From Microvirga sp. VF16 (GTDB taxonomy: Bacteria > Pseudomonadota > Alphaproteobacteria > Rhizobiales > Beijerinckiaceae), in assembly GCF_016864375.1 (NCBI RefSeq), contig NZ_CP069354.1, forward strand, positions 5,229,501 to 5,293,500: 64,000 bases of DNA, in the 5' to 3' direction. The notes beneath the pieces were generated by a model. That model did not search any database. It saw only the letters and a list, made by a program, of their open reading frames with translations, and was not told the origin of the DNA. Position numbers and translations under genes: made by a program. Shown in pieces: positions 63,407-64,000 of the stretch. Numbering within the stretch: the stretch's first letter is position 1; each line of letters opens with the position of its first letter.

Positions 63407-64000
63407 GCAGCCCTCCGTCCGAACAATTTGCCGAACAGCCCCTTCTTGTCGGTGGGGATGGTGAGTTCGACGGTTTCACCCTTGAGCCGGCGCACGGCAT
63501 CGAAATAGGCCCGCCCCGGTGCGCTGGCGGGATTGTTCAACGTCACCGGCGAGCCGACATTCGAGGCGCGCAGCACTTCTTCGCTCTCGGGAATGATGCC
63601 GATCAGCGGAATGGAGAGGATCTCCAGCACATCGTCAACCTTGAGCATCTCGCCGCGCTCGGCGCGGACGGGATCATAGCGGGTGAGAAGGAGATGCTTC
63701 TCGATGCGCTCGCCCTTCTCGGCCCGTTCCGTCTTGGAATCGAGGAGGCCGATGATGCGGTCTGAATCGCGGACGGAGGACACTTCCGGGTTCGTCACGA
63801 CGACGGCGACATCCGCATGGCGCATGGCCATCGTGGCGCCGCGCTCGATGCCAGCCGGGCTGTCGCAGATGATCCAGTCGAACTTCTGGCGCAATTCATC
63901 GAGCACGCGGGCCACGCCCTCTTCCGTGAGCGCGTCCTTGTCGCGGGTCTGCGAAGCGGGAAGCAGCGAGAGGTTCTCCAGCCGCTTGTCGCGGATGAGA
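63403..64000 (-). CDS. minD: Septum site-determining protein MinD (5' part outside window)
   Basis: The last roughly 200 residues of MinD; the frame continues past the right edge (LIRDKRLENLSLLPASQTRDKDALTEE-type reading at the border, first 20 residues seen as LIRDKRLENLSLLPASQTRD). It includes the DSPAGIERGATMAMRHADVAVVV Walker-B-like and switch region and the ADDVLEILSIPLIGIIPE-like segment (here KVDDVLEILSIPLIGIIPES). The C-terminal membrane-targeting amphipathic helix is KKGLFGKLFGRR. minC is expected further right. GTG 63915 is an internal codon, not the start. Confidence 0.95.
   Translation of the reverse strand, partial: LIRDKRLENLSLLPASQTRDKDALTEEGVARVLDELRQKFDWIICDSPAGIERGATMAMRHADVAVVVTNPEVSSVRDSDRIIGLLDSKTERAEKGERIEKHLLLTRYDPVRAERGEMLKVDDVLEILSIPLIGIIPESEEVLRASNVGSPVTLNNPASAPGRAYFDAVRRLKGETVELTIPTDKKGLFGKLFGRRAA

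Overview
The window looks like an alphaproteobacterial chromosome. GC-rich genes (roughly 60-65% by eye), many intergenic palindromic elements built on cccaaaagtgg / gatgctc and on gtcatcccgg, an iol regulon with GGAA-N6-TTCC type operators, and the overall gene set point to Hyphomicrobiales, probably the Methylobacteriaceae (Microvirga-like). The genus is an inference. No phage, plasmid, insertion sequence or CRISPR array was seen; this is a metabolic housekeeping and nutrient-scavenging region.

Layout. 1-5.4 kb: the end of a ferredoxin-NADP reductase-like flavoprotein, an M20 allantoate/carbamoyl-amino-acid hydrolase, two GNAT acetyltransferases, a small secreted protein and an orphan histidine/aromatic amino acid ammonia-lyase. 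5.4-6.2 kb has no protein gene but holds a very good minus-strand sigma70 promoter driving a self-complementary RNA of about 190 nt (6S RNA is one possibility), flanked by inverted repeat composites. 6.2-10.6 kb: ugpBAEC glycerol-3-phosphate importer, with three 11-bp-spaced PHO-box half-sites before ugpB. 10.9-17.4 kb: an amino-acid oxidase-like flavoprotein with an Lrp regulator, divergent from a lysine 6-dehydrogenase/saccharopine dehydrogenase-like protein, an aldehyde dehydrogenase (probably aminoadipate semialdehyde) and a ThDP enzyme; a perfect palindrome in the divergent promoter is a candidate Lrp operator. 17.7-20.3 kb: isochorismatase-fold hydrolase, transaldolase, LysR regulator. 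20.4-24.6 kb: valine catabolism (mmsA, isobutyryl-CoA dehydrogenase, small membrane protein, mmsB). 24.7-39.4 kb: mixed genes (O-antigen ligase-like protein, M20 amidohydrolase, ribA with a degenerate N-terminal domain, transporters, CAP-domain lipoprotein, BaiN-like flavoprotein coupled to recQ, SRPBCC protein, Gfo/Idh/MocA dehydrogenase).

39.8-50.8 kb is a complete myo-inositol system: an ABC importer (binding protein, permease, ATPase), the RpiR-type regulator, iolG, a kinase-aldolase fusion iolC, iolD, iolE and iolB. Its end product malonate semialdehyde could be processed by the mmsA-type dehydrogenase 20 kb away, since no dedicated iolA is present. 50.8-64 kb: small proteins, a tRNA-Arg(CCG), a TerC-family protein, NTF2-like protein, an rsmC/rsuA-like pair coupled by a 4-nt overlap, cspA, EamA and MFS transporters, an RlpA-like protein, an overlapping pair of envelope proteins, and minE with the 3' part of minD running off the right edge.

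The strongest candidates for undescribed biology are the structured RNA at about 5.71-5.90 kb, the overlapping secreted/membrane gene pair at 61.1-62.9 kb, and the small unassigned membrane proteins embedded in the valine and inositol clusters. All calls are from reading the sequence and knowledge of families; no database search was run.
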